A stretch of DNA of 19,918 nucleotides from an uncultured Oscillospiraceae bacterium (GCA_910584285.1 CAJTYK010000039.1:1-19918); one strand, 5' to 3'. Shown: positions 1 to 6,793, counted from the stretch's first letter. Numbers and translations are program-made. Notes: a model not told the origin generated them from the letters alone.

Positions 1-21
1 CCCAAGCGCCGCCGCGTCTGA
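1..21 (+). CDS. rpsK: 30S ribosomal protein S11, C-terminal tail (partial)
   Basis: The first 21 bases read in frame as PKRRRV followed by TGA. This is the usual C-terminus of bacterial S11, which normally ends in GCRPPKRRRV. Only the last six codons are in the window. The position just upstream of rpsD matches the alpha operon order rpsM-rpsK-rpsD-rpoA-rplQ. The assignment rests on a very short peptide plus this conserved gene order. Confidence 0.8.
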   Translation, partial: PKRRRV

Positions 22-42
22 TCTGGAAGGAGGAAAACCGAT

Positions 43-642
43 ATGGCTAAGAATATGCAGCCCTACCTGAAGCGCTGCCGCACGCTGGGCATCTCTCCCG
101 CCGTCATGGGTGTGAACAAGGAGTCCAACCGGAACCCCGGCCCCCAGCGCCGCTCCAAAAAGAGCGAGTACGCGCTCCAGCTCACCGAGAAGCAGAAGGT
201 CAAGTTCGTCTACGGCGTGCTGGAGAAGCAGTTCCGCGCCTACTACGAAAAGGCCGCCCGCATGAAGGGCAACACCGGCGACGAGCTGATGACCCTGCTG
301 GAGCGCCGGCTGGACAATGTGGTGTTCCGTCTGGGCCTGGCCGCCACCCGCCGCGAGGCCCGGCAGCTGGTCAACCACGGCCACTTCACCGTCAACGGCA
401 AGCGGGTGAACATCCCCTCTTACCTGGTCAAGCCCGGCGACGTGGTGGCTGTGCGGGACAAGAGCCGCTCCTCCGCCAAGTTCAAGAAGATGGTGGAGGA
501 CGACCGGTTCGTGGCCGCCCCCAAGTGGCTGGAGAAGGCGAAAAACGCGCCGCTGGAGGGCAAGGTCGTTGCCATGCCTCAGCGGGACGATATCGACTTC
601 GACGTTGCTGTTAACCTCATCGTGGAGTTGTACTCCAAGTAA
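43..642 (+). CDS. rpsD: 30S ribosomal protein S4
   Basis: S4 is a primary 16S rRNA-binding protein that nucleates small-subunit assembly. The 199-aa length is normal for Firmicutes. The N-terminal ~88 residues are the S4 N domain and contain only one cysteine (C12), so this is the zinc-free C-minus form. The S4 RNA-binding domain covers roughly residues 89-150, with the characteristic stretches LERRLDNVVFRLGLA and RREARQLVNHGHFTVNGKRV. The start follows a clear AAGGAGG site a few bases upstream. It lies 21 bp after the rpsK stop, so the two are cotranscribed. In other bacteria S4 can repress its own operon; nothing in the window proves this here, although a hairpin-forming spacer follows the gene. 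Confidence 0.97.
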   Translation: MAKNMQPYLKRCRTLGISPAVMGVNKESNRNPGPQRRSKKSEYALQLTEKQKVKFVYGVLEKQFRAYYEKAARMKGNTGDELMTLLERRLDNVVFRLGLAATRREARQLVNHGHFTVNGKRVNIPSYLVKPGDVVAVRDKSRSSAKFKKMVEDDRFVAAPKWLEKAKNAPLEGKVVAMPQRDDIDFDVAVNLIVELYSK

Positions 643-664
643 TGCCGGCTATCCGTCGGTATTA

Positions 665-704
665 CCGGGAGGCCCGCCGTCCCACAGGGCGGTGGGCTGC
701 CCGG
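665..704 (+). promoter_or_regulatory. Imperfect hairpin in the rpsD-rpoA spacer
   Basis: CCGGG (665-669) pairs with CCCGG (700-704), and inside it GCCCGCCG (672-679) pairs with CGGTGGGC (690-697), with one G-U pair and a 2x2 internal loop. No U-tract follows, so it is not an intrinsic terminator. The whole rpsD-rpoA spacer is about 130 bp, long for this operon, and shows no ORF. It could be an mRNA processing or attenuation element; that is inference. Confidence 0.45.
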
Positions 705-771
705 CGTACAACGACCCTACCGAGCGATTCCCGGCAACAAACGCCACTGTAAAAGGAGGGTAACACACGAT

Positions 772-1722
772 ATGGTAGAAATCCAGAAGCCGCGTATCGA
801 ATGTATCGAGAATGTGGGCGACGATTCCTACGGGAAATACGTGGTCGAGCCGCTGGAGCGGGGCTATGGCACCACCATCGGCAACTCCCTGCGCCGCATC
901 CTGCTGTCCTCGCTGCCCGGCACGGCGGTCACCACCGTCAAAATCGCCGGTGTGCAGCACGAGTTCTCCGTCATCCCCGGCGTCAAGGAGGACGTGACGG
1001 AGATTGTCCTCAACATCAAGGGCATCATCGCCAAGCTGTACAGCGAGGGCGTCAAAACGGTCTACATCGAGGCCGCCGGCGAGGGCGCCGTCACCGCGGG
1101 GGATATCAAAACCGACAGCGACGTGGAGATCCTGAACCCGGAGCACCACATCGCCACCCTGGGGCCCGAGGCCACCCTCAACATGGAGCTCACCCTGTCC
1201 CAGGGCCGGGGCTACGTCACCGCGGATCGGAATAAGCCTTCCCAGACCATCATCGGGGTCATCCCCGTGGACTCGGTGTACACCCCCGTGCGGAAGGTGA
1301 ACTACTTCGTGGAAAACACCCGCGTGGGCGACGCCACAGACTACGATAAGCTGACGCTGGAGGTCTGGACCAACGGCACGATTTCTGCCCGGGATGCCGT
1401 CTCCCTGGGCGCCCGGATTCTGGTGGATCACTTTACCCTGTTCACCGATTTGTCCGAAACCATGGGCTCCAAGGCCACCGTGGTGGAGAAGGCCGAGGCC
1501 CAGCGCGACAAGGTGCTGGAGCTCACCATCGAGGAGCTGGATCTGTCCGTGCGTTCCTTCAACTGTCTGAAGCGGGCCAATATCAACACCGTGGAGGATC
1601 TCATCTCCAAGACCGAGGACGAGATGATGAAGGTGCGCAACCTGGGCCGTAAGTCCCTGGAGGAAGTTATCAACAAGCTGGCAATGATGGGCCTGTCCCT
1701 GGCCAGCGACGAGAACCTTTAA
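772..1722 (+). CDS. rpoA: DNA-directed RNA polymerase subunit alpha
   Basis: The alpha subunit dimerises to scaffold assembly of RNA polymerase, and its C-terminal domain touches UP elements and activators. The 316-aa length is normal. The N-terminal domain (about 1-230) contains the conserved stretch EPLERGYGTTIGNSLRRILL near residue 30. The C-terminal domain (about 245-316) has the helix-hairpin-helix signature ELDLSVRSFNCLKRANI then VRNLGRKSLEEV. The start ATG follows AAAGGAGGG with a good spacer. It lies between rpsD and rplQ as in the standard alpha operon. No missing or odd residues were noticed. Confidence 0.98.
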   Translation: MVEIQKPRIECIENVGDDSYGKYVVEPLERGYGTTIGNSLRRILLSSLPGTAVTTVKIAGVQHEFSVIPGVKEDVTEIVLNIKGIIAKLYSEGVKTVYIEAAGEGAVTAGDIKTDSDVEILNPEHHIATLGPEATLNMELTLSQGRGYVTADRNKPSQTIIGVIPVDSVYTPVRKVNYFVENTRVGDATDYDKLTLEVWTNGTISARDAVSLGARILVDHFTLFTDLSETMGSKATVVEKAEAQRDKVLELTIEELDLSVRSFNCLKRANINTVEDLISKTEDEMMKVRNLGRKSLEEVINKLAMMGLSLASDENL

Positions 1723-1901
1723 AACAACGCACAGCGCTGTATTGGGGCCCCGCGAAAGCCCAGCGAAAGATATGGAGCTTGTGCCGACGAGGCGGCGCGG
1801 GAGTATGTAACGTTCCTGTCCGCGCACACGACCGTGTCCCAGATGGGCGCCAGAACGAATCTAAAACACCCCGCTAAGCGGGGCCAAAGGAGTGCTTAAC
1901 A
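1723..1901 (+). promoter_or_regulatory. Long rpoA-rplQ spacer with hairpin ahead of the rplQ ribosome binding site
   Basis: This 179-bp gap is long for two ribosomal-operon genes and holds no convincing ORF. CCCCGC (1869-1874) and GCGGGG (1878-1883) form a tight hairpin with a TAA loop, directly upstream of the AAAGGAG site for rplQ. Two GCGAAAG motifs (GNRA-tetraloop-like) occur near 1753-1770. No -35/-10 pair was found. A role in tuning rplQ translation or mRNA processing is only inference. Confidence 0.4.
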
Positions 1902-2243
1902 ATGGCTAAGAACCGTAAGCTGGGCCGCACCAGCGACCAGCGCCGCGCCATGCTGCGCGCCATGACCACCTATCTGCTGGAGAATGGGCAGATCAAGACC
2001 ACCTACTCCCGGGCCAAAGAGGTCGCCCCCATCGCGGAAAAGATGATCACCCTGGCTAAGAAGAACAACCTGGCCGCTTATCGGCAGGTGCTGGCCTACG
2101 TCACCAAGGAGGACGTGGCCAAGAAGCTGTTCGACCAGCTCGGCCCCAAGTACGCCGACCGCAACGGCGGCTATACCCGGGTGCTGAAGCTGGGCCCCCG
2201 CCGCGGCGACGCCGCCGAGATGGCCATCGTTCAGCTGGTGTAA
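1902..2243 (+). CDS. rplQ: 50S ribosomal protein L17
   Basis: L17 is a large-subunit protein. The 113-aa product begins MAKNRKLGRTSDQRRAMLRA, the strongly conserved L17 N-terminus, and ends with the usual GDAAEMAIVQLV. The length matches the Firmicutes protein. AAAGGAG lies 8-10 bases ahead of the ATG. It is the last gene of the alpha operon and is followed within 10 bp by a strong terminator hairpin. Confidence 0.98.
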   Translation: MAKNRKLGRTSDQRRAMLRAMTTYLLENGQIKTTYSRAKEVAPIAEKMITLAKKNNLAAYRQVLAYVTKEDVAKKLFDQLGPKYADRNGGYTRVLKLGPRRGDAAEMAIVQLV

Positions 2244-2251
2244 GCAACAAA

Positions 2252-2287
2252 ACAAAAGCCCTCTGCCAGGCGGCAGGGGGCTTTTGT
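2252..2287 (+). terminator. Terminator of the ribosomal alpha operon
   Basis: A 16-bp stem with one G-U pair: ACAAAAGCCCTCTGCC (2252-2267) pairs with GGCAGGGGGCTTTTGT (2272-2287) around a 4-nt loop AGGC. The T-run on the 3' side of the stem supplies the U-tract. Because of the AAAA/TTTT ends it could work in both directions. Confidence 0.88.
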
Positions 2288-2295
2288 GTGCGACG

Positions 2296-2324
2296 TTGAC
2301 TTTTTTAGAAGAATGGTGTAAAAT
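2296..2324 (+). promoter_or_regulatory. Promoter P1 (rightward) of the repeated leader island
   Basis: TTGACT (2296-2301) and TAAAAT (2319-2324) are separated by exactly 17 bp, a near-consensus housekeeping-sigma promoter. The expected start is about 2331, exactly where the conserved leader GGGCCCTGTGAGGA begins. Confidence 0.75.
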
Positions 2325-2330
2325 ATTGTT

Positions 2331-2370
2331 GGGCCCTGTGAGGAGCCCGGACGCGGCGGCGGTTTGGCTC
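2331..2370 (+). repeat. Conserved leader, copy 1 (rightward)
   Basis: This 40-nt stretch starts GGGCCCTGTGAGGA and ends GCGGTTTGGCTC. The same two blocks occur on the minus strand at 2517-2557 and 2658-2697; only the middle ~14 nt differ. As RNA, the first five bases GGGCC can pair with the last five GGCUC (one G-U pair), closing a small structured domain. All three copies sit directly downstream of a promoter, which argues for a transcribed 5' element rather than a chance repeat. Confidence 0.7.
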
Positions 2371-2392
2371 GCACCCGAAAGGGGGTGAGCAG

Positions 2393-2476
2393 ATGCCTAT
2401 TACCTTGACGTTTCATGTGTTCGGTTGTACCGTCACAGTGAGGGTAAAAGAGGACAACCGCCACTCCGACAAGTGA
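2393..2476 (+). CDS. Small ORF of 27 codons behind promoter P1
   Basis: An ATG five bases after GGGGGTG (2381-2387) opens a 27-codon frame ending at TGA 2474-2476. The peptide begins MPITLTFHVFGCTVTVRVKE and ends in a hydrophilic tail rich in Asp, Arg, His and Lys. Its N-terminal part alternates hydrophobic and polar residues (beta-like) with one Cys; it is not a clear membrane helix. I do not recognise the family. Support comes from the near-consensus promoter, the strong ribosome binding site, and the last seven codons lying inside a hairpin (2453-2484) that is duplicated downstream without the ORF. It could be a small protein, a leader peptide, or the product of a type I toxin-antitoxin-like locus. 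Confidence 0.55.
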   Translation: MPITLTFHVFGCTVTVRVKEDNRHSDK

Positions 2477-2484
2477 CGGTTGTC
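2453..2484. terminator. Hairpin 1, possible bidirectional terminator
   Basis: GACAACCG (2453-2460) pairs with CGGTTGTC (2477-2484). After one mismatch the stem continues CACT/AGTG around a 6-nt loop. Read leftward it is followed by CTCTTTTACC, a modest U-tract, so it fits a terminator for the leftward transcript from P2. Read rightward it holds the stop codon of the small ORF and is followed by TATGGCGTTTTG. The same hairpin recurs at 2599-2630. Confidence 0.55.
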
Positions 2485-2561
2485 TATGGCGTTTTGTAGA
2501 CTTCCACACACTTAAAGAGCCAAACCGCTTGTCCGGACGTCCGTCCTCACAGGGCCCTTCT
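2453..2561 (-). ncRNA. Putative ~110-nt RNA from P2 (leader copy 2)
   Basis: A consensus promoter (TTGACA, 17 bp, TATAAT) points left into the leader, whose conserved span is 2517-2557. Then comes a ~32-nt unconserved linker and hairpin 1. No start codon with a ribosome binding site is present, so the product would be non-coding. The leader here has a perfect inner palindrome CGGACGTCCG. The 3' part is antisense to the end of the 27-codon ORF mRNA. Existence of the RNA is predicted, not observed. Confidence 0.5.
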
Positions 2562-2567
2562 ATACTT

Positions 2568-2596
2568 ATTATACCCGGCCTGAGTGGTTTTGTCAA
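2568..2596 (-). promoter_or_regulatory. Promoter P2 (leftward)
   Basis: On the minus strand TTGACA (2596-2591) and TATAAT (2573-2568) have a 17-bp spacer, a perfect consensus match. Its -35 lies only two bases from hairpin 2, so the P3 transcript would end directly upstream of it. Confidence 0.8.
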
Positions 2597-2598
2597 GC

Positions 2599-2702
2599 GA
2601 CAACCGCCACTCTGCCAAGTGACGGTTGTCTGTACCATTTGACAGCTTAACCTTGTAGAGCCAAACCGCTGGTCTGAGTATCCGTCCTCACGGGCCCTTC
2701 TA
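2599..2702 (-). ncRNA. Putative ~100-nt RNA from P3 (leader copy 3)
   Basis: Leader copy 3 is at 2658-2697, then a 27-nt linker and hairpin 2 (2599-2630; GACAACCG and CGGTTGTC arms as in hairpin 1 but loop CTGCC in place of CCGAC). No ORF with a ribosome binding site is seen. No good U-tract follows the hairpin leftward, so termination may be weaker than for copy 2. Predicted from sequence only. Confidence 0.45.
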
Positions 2703-2708
2703 CATTAT

Positions 2709-2737
2709 ATTATACCTGCCCCGGCTCGGCTTGTCAA
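2709..2737 (-). promoter_or_regulatory. Promoter P3 (leftward)
   Basis: On the minus strand TTGACA (2737-2732) and TATAAT (2714-2709) have a 17-bp spacer, again a perfect consensus, ahead of leader copy 3. Confidence 0.8.
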
Positions 2738-2816
2738 GTGACGCCGCTCCGCCCGCGGCCCCAAAACCCCGCCGGCGAAATATAGGCGATTTTGCCCTCT
2801 TGCGGCGTTTTTCGCT

Positions 2817-2845
2817 TTGACAAGTCCACCGCGCTACTCTATACT
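2817..2845 (+). promoter_or_regulatory. Distal promoter upstream of the SLH protein gene
   Basis: TTGACA (2817-2822) and TATACT (2840-2845) have a 17-bp spacer. The transcript would start near 2852 and run about 240 nt before the SLH gene start, passing through the second promoter at 2993-3021. No ORF with a ribosome binding site is evident in this leader. Confidence 0.7.
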
Positions 2846-2949
2846 ATAGCTGTAAGCCGCCGGCGGGGGAGGGGGTGTCCTGAACTGCGTTTCGGCCTGA
2901 AAGGTTCGCGATTTGGTTATTTTTGCGCGTTTTGCATCTTTTTGCGCCG

Positions 2950-2977
2950 GTTCCGCCTTTGTTACAGTTGTGTTACA
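2950..2977 (+). promoter_or_regulatory. Direct repeats at 11-bp spacing, possible response-regulator site
   Basis: GTTACA occurs at 2961-2966 and 2972-2977, and a weaker GTTCCG at 2950-2955, all exactly 11 bp apart. The array ends 15 bp upstream of the proximal -35 box. One-turn spaced direct repeats are typical of OmpR/PhoB-family binding sites. No such regulator gene is in the window. Confidence 0.35.
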
Positions 2978-2992
2978 CTTGGGCTTGACCCA

Positions 2993-3021
2993 TTGACTTT
3001 GCCCCCGGGCGGCGCTATAAT
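2993..3021 (+). promoter_or_regulatory. Proximal promoter of the SLH protein gene
   Basis: TTGACT (2993-2998) and TATAAT (3016-3021) have a 17-bp spacer. The expected start near 3028 gives a leader of about 65 nt before the strong AAGGAGG site (3078-3084). Confidence 0.8.
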
Positions 3022-3094
3022 GCAATCAGCCTGAGGGAAGGAACCGCATACCCCACCCCCCTACGGCAAAATTTATGAAGGAGGAAACATTCCA

Positions 3095-6000
3095 ATGAGA
3101 AACTTGAAAAAGTTCCTCGCGCTGGTTCTGGCTATGATGATGACCTTCAGCCTGATGGTTACCGTCAACGCCGCCAGCGAGTTCACGGACGCCGAGAGCA
3201 TCACGGATGATTTCAGCGAAGCTATCGCCGTCCTGGAAGGGCTGGAAGTGTTCGAGGGTTACCCCGACAAGACCTTCAAGCCCAAGAACGACATCACCCG
3301 CGCTGAGGCGGCGACTATCGTCTACCGTCTGGCCACCGGCGATGTGGAGGGCAACAAGGCCCACCTGTATAAGGACTATGCCACGTTTACCGACGTGACG
3401 TCCGACCACTGGGCCGCCGGCTACATCAACTACTGCGCCAACGCCCAGTGGATTGCCGGCTACGGCAACGGCAAGTTCGGCCCCAACGACAAGGTGACCG
3501 GCTACCAGGCCGCCGCCATGATCCTGCGGGCTGTCGGCTACGGCAAGAACAACGAGTTCAAGGGCAGTACCTGGCAGGTGCAGGCCGCTAACTTCAGCCG
3601 CACCCTGGGCCTGCTGAAGAACGTGAACAACACCACCTATGCCAACACCCTGAACCAGCCCGCCACCCGTGAGCTGGTGGCCGAGATCCTGTTCCAGGCC
3701 GGCCTGATCGACACTGTGACTTGGACTCCGGTGTTCGGCTACCAGTCCGGCGACAACTCCATCCAGGGCCAGAGCAATACCCGCGGCCTGGCTTGGCAGA
3801 ACTTTGAGCTGAACGTGACCGACTGGGCCGAGATCGACGACTGGGGCCGTCCCGGCTACTACTGGATCAAGGACAATAACGCGGATCATGTGGTGGCCAC
3901 CATCGAGCTCGAGCCCGTTCTGGATCTTGAGGAGAAGGCTTGGAAAGAGTGCGAAGTGGCTGAGGCGCTGAAGATCAGCACTACCCGTGACTACGATCTG
4001 TTCGTCAACAGCAATGCGGCCATCACCAATGCCACCAATAAGTACCGCATCGAGGCCACCGACACCGTGACCAACGTGGGCGGCCAGGGCCGTGTCACCG
4101 AGTTCTATGCGACTACGGAGCACCCCTGGAATGACCTGTATACCAAGACCAACTGGAAGCTGAACCAGCGGGTCATCATGATCGACACCTATCTGGCCAC
4201 CGTCACCAACGTGACCGAGCGCGTGCTGGATCCCGCCGGCCATGTGATCGTCCCCGCTTACCTGTACCTGGATGTGTATGAGGGCGAGCGCGTGGGCGCG
4301 TCCGACAAGACCGCCGCCGCCACCCACAACACCAGCGAGCACCGCCTCTCCGACTATAGCGCCAACTGGACGTACGTCAAGGGCGACAAGGTTCTGGTGC
4401 AGGGCTGGACCGACAAGAGTGTGGGCGTGGATCACAGGCCCTCCGCCGGCATTGACGCCGTCAACAAGGCCGCCTTTGAGACCAACCGTCTGAAGTCCTC
4501 TGGTAACGGTGGTGGCGTCACCAACTATCCCAACGACGATTCCAAGACCTGCACTGCTGCCAACTTTACCAACATTAGCGTGGTGAAGAAGGCGGAGCCC
4601 AAGATCGCCAAGCAGACCGTGACCTACTGGAGCCAGGACAAGCACACTGTGGACGGCGCCGACTATTTCGATGCCATTACCCTGTTCCTGGACGTGGCCG
4701 GCACCACCACCAATTCCAATTTTGCTTGGTACTTCGATGAGTACAACAACATCATTGGTATTGACAACGTGCCCGACACCGTGAACTACGGCGTCATCAC
4801 CAGCATCTACAGCGCTTTCGGCCAGGGCGACAGCGTCACCGATGGCACCGCCAAGGCTATTGCCACCGTGAAGTACGCCAATGGCGACACTGGCACCATC
4901 ACTATCGACCGCTTCCTGGTGAACGGTAAGTCTGGCGGCGGCCACTTTGGCCTTACGGCCGGTAACCATAGCACACAGCCGATGCTGGATAGCAGCGGTA
5001 CTGTGAGCGGCACCAGCTTCGCCGGGAATGGCGTGTTCGATCTGGTTCCTGTGTATGACAACAGCACCAGCGGCAACGTCATGAGCGCCACCGGCCGCGG
5101 CGACGCCAGCACCAAGGTGAGCAACGCCCAGTACGCTGGCTGGCTGCACGTGGCCCCCGTGGCTTCCATCAACGCCGCCATGGACAACAACACCACCAAT
5201 TACGGCGTGATCCTCGGCAATATGTTCAAGTTCGTGGCTTCCGCCAATGGCACCATGACCGCCATTGAGGTGGCCGGCGATAAGGCTGGTGTGGGCGAGA
5301 CCCATGCTGCCAACGAGAACACCGGCATCTTCGAGTGGAACTACAACGCTCAGACCAACGGCAACACCGGCAAGCTGTACAAGAACTACAGCTACATCGG
5401 CCTGACTAATGCCGCTACTGCCGATGTGTATCTGGACACCGACGCCTACATCATGGTTAAGACCAGCGCTACCACGGTTCTGTGCCTGACTGCGGACACT
5501 CTGACCGGCGATGTGGCTCTGGCCAACAACAGCGAGGTTGACTGGGCCGATCCCGATGGCGACGGCCGCGCTGAGTACGTGTACGTCACCGGCTCCATCG
5601 AGGGCACCGAGACCTACGGCCTGTTCTACTACAACGGCGGCGCCGCTCAGTGGAACGGCAGCACCGGCACCATGTTCGGCTGGCTGAACGGCGAGCCCAC
5701 CACCCTGACCTTCGGCGGCTCCAACGCGTTCAACGCGGTGAAGAACAGCCAGAGCTACAAGGGCCACCTGTTTGCCGTCAAGATGACCAACGGCGTGGTG
5801 ACCAACGTGCTGAACCAGACTGGTGATCCCAGCTACGCTTACCTGCTGGCTAATTACACTGGTGTTGGCGTGTTCACCAATGCCACCGGCAATAAGATTG
5901 CCGCCAGCTTCGGTGCCACTGTCCAGGTTGGCAATACCGCCACCTACTTCGGTCTGGGCAGTGTCAACAGCAAGTTCGGCAACCCCTATACCACCGCCAC

Positions 6001-6640
6001 CGAGGCCATCTACTATAGTGATACTACTGGCGGGACCGCCGTGTCCTATGATCCCAACACCCGGACTATCACTGCGGGCGCTGACACCTACTACCTGAAC
6101 GCCGGCACCAAGGTCGTTGGCCTGGGCATGGGCGTGAATCAGGACGGCGCCATCCTGGACTACCTGAACAAGTCCACCTCCAACGACGTGACCATCGTCT
6201 ACGAGCAGAGCGCGGTTAAGTCCATCGTGGAGATCTACGTGGCCACCGACCCGAACGTGACTCCGCCTCCCACTGGTACGACCTTTAAGGCCGTGACCGC
6301 TTCCGGCGGCACTACCGCTCAGACGCTTGGTATTAACTTGACTTCGGGTACTATTGCGCCTAAGGCTACCACCTGGATCACTAAGAATGGTACCAACTAC
6401 ACCACTCCCAGCGGCTTCAATGTCGATGTGACTGCTGTGGTGGAGAAGCTGACCGACAATGGTTATGTTGTGGTTGGGACCTACGAGTGGACTGAGGCCG
6501 TGGCTGCGGCGGGTACGCTGGGCACTACCGGCATTACTCTGTCCCTGAACACCGGCCTTTACCGTGTCAACGCCTCTATCTCCAACACCACCATCGGCAC
6601 CTTGAACATCGCTGTGAATCAGGTCATTTCCGTCACCTGA
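3095..6640 (+). CDS. Secreted SLH-domain surface (S-layer-like) protein
   Basis: A 1181-aa exported cell-surface protein. Residues 1-27 form a Sec signal peptide: Lys-rich start, hydrophobic core, and an AxA-type end at VNAA. Three S-layer homology repeats follow: about 31-82 (ends ITRAEAATIVYRLA), about 94-150 (FTDVTSDHWAAGYINY to VTGYQAAAMILRAVGY), and a weaker one at about 157-205 (TRELVAEILFQAGL). SLH repeats usually bind pyruvylated secondary cell-wall polymers. The remaining ~850 residues are Thr/Asn/Gly-rich, predicted beta-rich, and not recognised. A TPPPTG linker near residue 1056 separates a final ~120-aa domain. Two promoters, a strong ribosome binding site, biased codons and a private terminator suggest a highly expressed monocistronic gene. 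It may be the main S-layer protein, but that is inference. Confidence 0.9.
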   Translation: MRNLKKFLALVLAMMMTFSLMVTVNAASEFTDAESITDDFSEAIAVLEGLEVFEGYPDKTFKPKNDITRAEAATIVYRLATGDVEGNKAHLYKDYATFTDVTSDHWAAGYINYCANAQWIAGYGNGKFGPNDKVTGYQAAAMILRAVGYGKNNEFKGSTWQVQAANFSRTLGLLKNVNNTTYANTLNQPATRELVAEILFQAGLIDTVTWTPVFGYQSGDNSIQGQSNTRGLAWQNFELNVTDWAEIDDWGRPGYYWIKDNNADHVVATIELEPVLDLEEKAWKECEVAEALKISTTRDYDLFVNSNAAITNATNKYRIEATDTVTNVGGQGRVTEFYATTEHPWNDLYTKTNWKLNQRVIMIDTYLATVTNVTERVLDPAGHVIVPAYLYLDVYEGERVGASDKTAAATHNTSEHRLSDYSANWTYVKGDKVLVQGWTDKSVGVDHRPSAGIDAVNKAAFETNRLKSSGNGGGVTNYPNDDSKTCTAANFTNISVVKKAEPKIAKQTVTYWSQDKHTVDGADYFDAITLFLDVAGTTTNSNFAWYFDEYNNIIGIDNVPDTVNYGVITSIYSAFGQGDSVTDGTAKAIATVKYANGDTGTITIDRFLVNGKSGGGHFGLTAGNHSTQPMLDSSGTVSGTSFAGNGVFDLVPVYDNSTSGNVMSATGRGDASTKVSNAQYAGWLHVAPVASINAAMDNNTTNYGVILGNMFKFVASANGTMTAIEVAGDKAGVGETHAANENTGIFEWNYNAQTNGNTGKLYKNYSYIGLTNAATADVYLDTDAYIMVKTSATTVLCLTADTLTGDVALANNSEVDWADPDGDGRAEYVYVTGSIEGTETYGLFYYNGGAAQWNGSTGTMFGWLNGEPTTLTFGGSNAFNAVKNSQSYKGHLFAVKMTNGVVTNVLNQTGDPSYAYLLANYTGVGVFTNATGNKIAASFGATVQVGNTATYFGLGSVNSKFGNPYTTATEAIYYSDTTGGTAVSYDPNTRTITAGADTYYLNAGTKVVGLGMGVNQDGAILDYLNKSTSNDVTIVYEQSAVKSIVEIYVATDPNVTPPPTGTTFKAVTASGGTTAQTLGINLTSGTIAPKATTWITKNGTNYTTPSGFNVDVTAVVEKLTDNGYVVVGTYEWTEAVAAAGTLGTTGITLSLNTGLYRVNASISNTTIGTLNIAVNQVISVT

Positions 6641-6666
6641 TCGTAAGTGCGCTTGACCTGAGCGAG

Positions 6667-6699
6667 AAGGCCCCCCGGGATTTCCCGGGGGGCCTTTTT
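6667..6699 (+). terminator. Terminator of the SLH protein gene
   Basis: GGCCCCCCGGG (6669-6679) pairs with CCCGGGGGGCC (6684-6694) around ATTT, extended by AA/TT, and is followed by TTTTTG. This is a textbook intrinsic terminator 27 bp after the stop codon. Confidence 0.95.
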
Positions 6700-6793
6700 G
6701 TACGCGGAACTTCGACGCCCCCAAACGCGCCGCCGGAGCCCTGAAAAAATGCCCCGGATTTATACTTTTTTCATTTCCTTTTTTGAAGTAGTG

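Larger units (their letters stand above)
2453..2737 (-). repeat. Tandem duplication of the promoter-leader-hairpin unit
   Basis: Two diverged units of ~140 bp lie head to tail: 2453-2596 and 2599-2737. Each has, in minus-strand order, a promoter, the GGGCCC...GGTTTGGCTC leader, a linker of about 30 nt and a GACAACCG-type hairpin. The promoters, leader ends and hairpin stems are conserved. The linkers, leader centres and hairpin loops are not, which points to selection on the shared elements. Confidence 0.75.

Noticed and set aside
649..1827. A 392-codon minus-strand frame opposite rpoA
   Set aside because: Antisense to a certain rpoA, low-complexity composition, no recognisable family or start signal.
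2231..2638. A 135-codon minus-strand frame across the rplQ terminator and leader island
   Set aside because: It crosses a terminator, two promoter elements and two hairpins, and has no ribosome binding site.
2453..2737. CRISPR array
   Set aside because: Only two diverged ~140-bp units with internal promoters and hairpins; no short identical repeats with unique spacers.
2296..2737. Insertion sequence or MITE
   Set aside because: The inverted leader copies mimic terminal inverted repeats, but no target-site duplication was seen, there is a third copy, and each copy is preceded by a promoter. A mobile origin is not excluded.
3026..6724. A 1232-codon open frame on the minus strand opposite the SLH gene
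   Set aside because: It is the codon-bias shadow of the plus-strand gene. The translation is a monotone of Gly, Val, Ala and His with no domains, and the plus frame has a signal peptide, SLH repeats, promoters and a ribosome binding site.
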